Shown here: positions 58,926 to 64,000 of the stretch, one piece after another
Layout of the letters: each line of letters begins with the position of its first letter
How positions within the stretch are numbered: position 1 is the first letter of the stretch
Assembly: GCA_022497155.1 (NCBI GenBank)
Contig: MU385748.1
Location: 248,001-312,000, forward strand
Source: Whalleya microplaca
Lineage: Eukaryota; Ascomycota; Sordariomycetes; Xylariales; Xylariaceae
DNA length: 64,000 nucleotides
Direction of reading: 5' to 3'
Notes under the pieces: model-generated
Database searches by the model: none
The model's input: the letters and a program-made list of their open reading frames with translations, nothing else
What the model was told of the DNA's origin: nothing
Program-made: the position numbers and the translations under genes

Positions 58926-59367
58926 CATAACGGCGTGGAGGACGGGTTTCATGATATCACTGTAAAGCGAATCATGGCTAAGATATGCATAAATGCTACG
59001 TCAATCGTCTGGCCGGCCTGACATATTGGTATCCGGAGTAGTCAACCAGTCCAATTGGCCGCGTGTTCCGATCGGAACTTTTTAATAGGCCGTAATGCCA
59101 TCAGCAGGGACATATGTACTACATAGTAACGGTCACGGGGTACGATCCCACGATATTGCGTATGACGCACTTCGGTATCTAAATTACCAACAGTTTGGTG
59201 ATGGTGTTTACATGAGTGAGCTTAGAAACAGCACTCGCTCGGCTGACAAAGATCTTCTACCTATTATGCCTGGCCTCATTCCCCTGTTTGTATGTGGCGC
59301 CGAGGGGTCATGCTTGGATGCGCTATTGGGAGGTCCAGCCGAAGTAGGTTGCTACAGGGATAATCGG
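58926..59367. other. intergenic, nothing recognised
   Basis: 442 bp between two convergent genes. A frame at 59095-59400 has no motif and overlaps the next gene. Confidence 0.5.
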
Positions 59368-60232
59368 TTACTCTTTCTCAGCGGGCCAGAAAGCCCATGA
59401 TGCGGCGGCGAGAAGCTTCAGCGCGGCAGCAATCCACAGAACCCCCGCAGTGCCGACAGAGCTCCTTGCCAGCAAACCACCCAGAACAGCACCAATCAAA
59501 AGCAGAACAGGAGCTCCGACCCTGCGATTGCGCTCAGCGTTGTGCAACGCCAGTATGTTGGCGTCGGAGAACAGGTCACAGTATATGCTCGTCAACACGA
59601 CGCTGGTCAGGGCATTATACTTGAGCGCTCTGCTGGTCACGGCCTGTCCGCAGCTCTGGAAGGCAACTAAAGCGATCGGGACGAGCTCAGGCCAGCCGAT
59701 GGCCTCCTTGGCGTCGGCGGTCTGAGGTCCAAAGGTAACGATTGCAGCGGCCACGATGATGAATGCCATCTGCATCAAGAAGGATACGCAGAGTACCCAA
59801 CGTCGCTTGGGCGAGAAATGCCGGTGGAAGGAACTGAAGAATACAGATCCTACACAAAAGCAGCCGAGGGAGGTCCCTGACTTGATCCACCGCGTTGACT
59901 CGTATGGTGCAGCCAAACCAAGGCCAAAATACACCGTGTTCCCTAGATTAGATGCTATTAGTCTTCATTGTCCCAATATTATCTTGCTTCTACAACCAAC
60001 CTGTTTGCATTGACACAAAGGAACCCCACGTTGATATGGATGCGCTGTCAAGAAGGCCCGTGATGATGTAGCAACCGAGAAGAATGAGGTCGGCCCAGTC
60101 GCGACGGACATCAACCATCAGGTTTTTCTTCCACCCAGCTTTGGAGGGCCGGCTCCCGAGTAGAGGCTGCTCTTCATCGCTGTTGATATTCCCTGTTGTA
60201 CGGAGGGTACCATATCCATTAGAAGAAGCCAT
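59368..60232 (-). CDS. DUF1275/YoaK-family membrane protein
   Basis: A polytopic membrane protein of unknown role. Exons 60232-60001 and 59942-59368 give 268 aa with a 58-bp intron. The cytosolic N-terminus MASSNGYGTLRTTGN...EEQPLLGSRPS has a dileucine-like LL motif. The family signature follows: DWADLILLGCYIITGLLDSA, SFVSMQTGNTVYFGLG, then SVFFSSFHRHFSPKRRW and further TM segments. AFQSCGQAVTSRALKYNALT and VVLTSIYCDLFSD match the conserved second half (Q..Q......T...TG). The order and length fit fungal DUF1275 proteins. Transport is inferred, not shown. Confidence 0.88.
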
Positions 60233-61330
60233 CTACTGTGTAGGGTCAGTGTGCATACGCCCGAGGAAAATGCCCGTAGAGGTAAGGTAAATGGACAGAA
60301 CATAAGAGGGACGGGGCCAATTTAGAGGTTGATATCTAGAATACTTGTTATTAAAGTGAAACTGGTGCCGTTTATCCTAGATTTAACAAGGAGAGCGAAT
60401 CATATGCGCCTTTATCCACAATGATGTTAAAATCGAGACACTAATTTAACTGGGGTTTAACTTGGCGATCAGTTAAATATCTGGGGCTAGAGTTCCGGAG
60501 CTCCTCTAGCCATCCCCATCTGCCCCATTTACTCGCATTGCGGGCAGCTAATAATTCCTAGGTTACATAGTACATAAGTAACCCCGAACAGGTATGTAGG
60601 CCATATGTAAGAACGTCTCGAATCCATGACTTCATTCCACAGTACCCAAAACCGCGGGACAAAGCCCAAACCCCACACAAGCTGTACGGAGTATCTGACG
60701 AAGAATACATTTCCGCAACTGTCTCTGCCAACATCTGCTGTAGGCAAGTCAAACATACATGTACAATTCATCTTATGCGTGTATGTAACAAAGCGAGGTA
60801 GTAAGACGCGGGGCCTAGCAAGTGGTCGATCTAGGAATAAGCATGGCGAACAGGGAATACGGAAATGCCCTGACAGCTTCCAGAACCTGGAAACTCTGTA
60901 CTGCTTCGTAAGCGCCTGTCCAACCGTCATCCCCACAAGAGGTCAACAAAAGAAACCAGAAAGACACAAACATGACGCTCGGCATTCACTCGGAACTTCG
61001 GCATTGCACTGCTACATACACGACGATTTCTGGCTGGGTCGGGGTTGAAGCTTGGGTACATAGCTTCCAAGAACGTTGGGGATCTTATTGGACTAGTATA
61101 ATGAGCTATGAACAGGGTCCTCTCAGTAATCGTGATGCGATCGGGGAGTCTGATGACATCGACTCTTAAGTTTCAGCAGTCTGCTGCACGGAATTTTGAA
61201 ACCGTTCGCTACCTACTTGCTTCTTTTCCTCCTTGGTTGCTTTCATTCAATTGAGGCTCAAGTTACCAGAGATTCCAGTGTCTATCTTGTTGACAAGGTT
61301 GCGAAGTCAAACGCATTCGATTTTGTCAAA
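60233..61330. promoter_or_regulatory. divergent region between DUF1275 gene and oxalate decarboxylase
   Basis: 1.1 kb with no gene. TACGGAGTA is at 60685-60693. The frame upstream of the decarboxylase start opens only with TTG at 61196. Confidence 0.4.
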
Positions 61331-62845
61331 ATGCAGCTTCCGTGTTCTCCCAGTCTCTCCGCACTACAGCTCCTAATCGCTGGTCTGCTATTGAGCAATC
61401 CAGGCCTTGCGGTTCCTGTCGAAGACAGCCCACGTCAGTATCTCGTAGCCGGTCTTGATCTCCCACCGAAATACAACAAGCCAAAGTCACCTTATGATCC
61501 GGACTTCAAAGATCCGTATGATAAAGCTGTCGATACTATAGGTGATAAGTTAGATCCGCTCCCGTACCGCAATGGACTGGGCGCATCCGTTCTCGGACCC
61601 TGGAACCGCGAGCGCTCTCGACAAGGCCCTGATCTGGTCCGACCGCCCAGTACAGACCACGGAAACATGCCGAACTTGCGCTGGAGCTTTGCTGATTCCC
61701 ACGTCCGCATTGAGGTCAGTGAAACGTCACGCTCAGCTGTTGCTATGCTAATTCAATGTAGGAAGGCGGATGGACCCGACAGACCACCGTGCGGGAATTG
61801 GGCGCCAGTGTCGAGCTTGCCAGCGTGAACATGCGCCTTGATTCGGGTGTGATTCGCGAGCTGCATTGGCACAAAGAGGCAGAATGGGCTTATGTCCTCG
61901 ATGGAGAGGTTCGCGTTACGGCGATCGACTATGAAGGCGGGAACTTCATAGATGATCTGAAGAAAGGTGACCTCTGGTATTTCCCAAGTGGTGTCCCACA
62001 TTCACTCCAGGGCCTTGGTGAGAATGGCACCGAGTTCCTTCTTGTCTTCGACGACGGAAACTTCTCGGAAGAGTCAACTTTCATTCTGTCAGATTGGCTA
62101 GGTACGTATTAGGGGACGCTCTACAATCACCTTAGTTCAAAGTTAACACGGCACAGCACATACACCCAAATCCGTGATCGCGAAGAACTTCAACCTAGCC
62201 CCTGAAATATTTGCACATCTTCCCGAAAAGGAGAAATACATCTTCAAGGGTGCATTACCAGGCTCCATCGACGATGAAAAGCCGACGGGAAAAGGCGTCA
62301 AGAAGTCAAAGTACAACTTTGTCCATAGGATGCTCGAGCAAGAACCTCATTTGACTAGCGGAGGCGAAGTTCGTATCACCGACTCGAAGAATTTCCCAGT
62401 CTCCACGACCGTAGCAGCTGCCCACGTCCTCATCGAGCCTGGCGCTCTCCGAGAAATGCACTGGCATCCGAATGCCGACGAGTGGTCATTTTTCATAAGG
62501 GGTCGAGCTCGAATCACCATCTTCGGCTCAGAAGGCAGTGCTAGGACATTTGATTACGTCCCTGGCGATGTAGGTATCGTCCCTCGAAACATGGGTCACT
62601 TCGTCGAGAATATTGGCGATGAGCCTATCGAGATGCTAGAAGTATTCCGCGCAGATGAGTTCAGAGATTTCTCCCTCTTCCAATGGATGGGAGAGACGCC
62701 GAAGAAGATGGTAGTGGACCATCTCTTCCAAGATGATCCAGAGAATGGCGAGATATTCTGGAACAAGGTCAAGGCTGCAGAGAAGGACGAAGTAACCCTT
62801 CCCGATGCGGAGAAGGAAGCAGAATCATCCAACCGAGAGTTGTAA
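61331..62845 (+). CDS. bicupin oxalate decarboxylase, secreted
   Basis: Mn-dependent enzyme that splits oxalate to formate and CO2. Exons 61331-61714, 61762-62101 and 62157-62845 give 470 aa. The start is the ATG of [20 protein letters not shown], giving a signal peptide. Cupin 1 has the metal ligands H163, H165, E169 (HWHKEAEW) and H208 (GVPHSLQG). Cupin 2 has H343, H345, E350 (HWHPNADEW) and H389 (GHFVEN). The lid after cupin 1 reads SEESTF (residues 230-235). Bacterial OxdC has SENST there, and its Glu is the proton donor that separates decarboxylase from oxidase. This copy keeps that Glu, so decarboxylase is favoured. Such enzymes protect fungi from, or recycle, their own oxalate and act in wood or plant colonisation. 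Confidence 0.94.
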
Positions 62846-64000
62846 TTGGGTAGAGGGTCTAGAGAGCTATCCATCGTCGAGGGGGACTTGTCTTAACTAG
62901 TCACTATACCTACCCGCTTCTTGTAAAGTTTGTCTGATTTACCTGCAGAGCCATAGTCTGTCAGGTTATCTTCTTGGGTAGCAATCATGTTCTACATACT
63001 TGAGCACTGGTGCATAGTTTCACATTGATACACCACGGATATGAGATTATCCCCTCTTGATTTTGTGAAAAACCACCAGCGCGAAACTAAACCTAAATTC
63101 CAATTAAATATCTATTCACACGTCCAGCATCCAGCAGCATAATACTATGACATTGCTATGTATATCTATCTAATTCGAATGAAGTATCATCGGGGCGACT
63201 ATACCTCATTTATCGTGGTTGCAAATATAAGCTGTCGGGATTCCTTAGTTGAAGATCCCTCTACCTACTTCTTTTCAGGAAGATAAACAAGAATGACTGC
63301 ACCATACACAAAACTCTTACCTCTATTGATATGACTAGCACAAATAATCATTTTAACGGCAGGAATACCCGTAAGATCCGGGTACGCGGTACCCCTGTTC
63401 AGTTGAGGTCGAGAGACCAACGGTACGACTTACATTGCCGAAATAAATCCATATAACTGTATGTTCTTGTTAGTAATGCCTTTGTTTCAAGTCCCACAAT
63501 GTCCACTAGATCCATCGACGATAATCTAGCCGACGGGAATTAAGTAGTGGGAACACGGGTAGTAAATGGGCCCCTAGGACTTGGTTTGAGGGGGAGTCTG
63601 GGGGAGGGCCTAGTCAACTGGTCCAGGCAATCAACGGGGATTTACACTGCCCAAACACATGCTCGATCTCGTGGAACCTATCACTGAAGAGCTGAATCAG
63701 GACAAAACTCCGAAAAGTGATTACGCGGTACACAAAGCCGGCAGTGCCACCAACCTAGCCCAACACAAAAAGGCTATCAGTCGTGGGGGGGTTCGGTTAA
63801 TACCAAGGTATCGCATTTATCGCATTGGCTGCATCGTTAACCTGGTTAGGAAAGTGACTCTGGGGTCGAGGGCACGTTGTTGTAGTGCATAAGGTTATCA
63901 TCCCGTCGTACGTAAGCCTTAGAATATCTCCTTTTTCATTATATGGCCCCTTAATTTCGAACATAAAGCCTCCTGTACACAGATCTCATCACGAATGTTC
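62846..64000. other. terminal intergenic stretch
   Basis: 1.15 kb with no convincing gene. A 77-codon frame at 63659 has a start but no motif. Any following gene lies outside the window. Confidence 0.5.

Noticed and set aside
61196..61330. 45-codon N-terminal extension of the oxalate decarboxylase
   Set aside because: Opens with TTG; the ATG at 61331 gives a proper signal peptide.
63659..63892. 77-codon open frame near the window end
   Set aside because: Has an ATG but no family feature or supporting neighbour; likely chance.

Overview
The window is nuclear DNA of a filamentous ascomycete (Pezizomycotina, most likely a sordariomycete). The evidence is short GT-AG introns of about 45-110 bp with CTAAC/CTGAC branch sites, fungal-only families (Clr5-ankyrin protein, BYS1-type secreted protein, Dal5-type permease, bicupin oxalate decarboxylase, GH7 cellulase without a binding module) and long AT-rich intergenic stretches. 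The order is an inference only. I saw no rRNA, tRNA, CRISPR array or bacterial-style operon. Splice models were built by hand: each join keeps the frame and uses consensus sites, but none is confirmed by transcripts.

Layout. 0-6.1 kb is a nutrient-uptake block: a 5'-incomplete MFS sugar transporter (+), a Dal5-like permease (-), and a divergent M20 amidohydrolase (+) that shares with the permease a 694-bp promoter rich in GATA sites. 6.9-10.6 kb holds a large Clr5 + ankyrin-repeat protein (-). 11.3-12.8 kb holds a small gene with an internal TGA, a decayed MITE, and a promoter with clustered TATCGATA sites. 12.8-15.1 kb encodes a TPR-like protein, 17.2-18.7 kb a secreted GH7 cellobiohydrolase, and 19.5-20.3 kb a glutathione transferase (-) whose promoter carries a 36-bp direct duplication.

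21.6-25.2 kb is a divergent pair: an unrecognised 608-aa protein (-) and a SET-domain protein (+). 26.0-29.1 kb holds a dimeric alpha/beta-barrel protein, a four-exon 155-aa unknown and a Cys-rich unknown. 29.9-34.3 kb encodes a P4-ATPase lipid flippase (Dnf3-like), divergent from the Rab5 exchange factor Vps9 (36.3-38.9 kb). These two act in related endosome/Golgi trafficking.

39-47 kb is gene-poor and AT-rich. It contains a Cys-rich small protein whose 3' end was altered by a hAT-like MITE with near-perfect 8-bp target duplications, and a membrane protein with a luciferase-type C-terminal domain. 47.2-50.4 kb holds a secreted nine-exon SMP-30-type lactonase facing an NAD-dependent epimerase. 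51.5-53.5 kb is an RNase H-like pseudogene split after codon 5 by a 993-bp Mutator-like element (about 45-bp inverted repeats, perfect 9-bp target duplication), which itself contains a second inverted-repeat element. 54.8-62.8 kb encodes a BYS1-type secreted protein, a DHA2-type MFS exporter, a DUF1275 membrane protein and an oxalate decarboxylase.

The cellulase, oxalate decarboxylase, sugar transporter and secreted lactonase together suggest a plant-matter degrader, endophyte or pathogen. The most instructive findings are the two insertions that can be read base by base against their host genes, the nested element, and a 9-bp palindrome-like motif (TACGGAGTA) that recurs only between genes.
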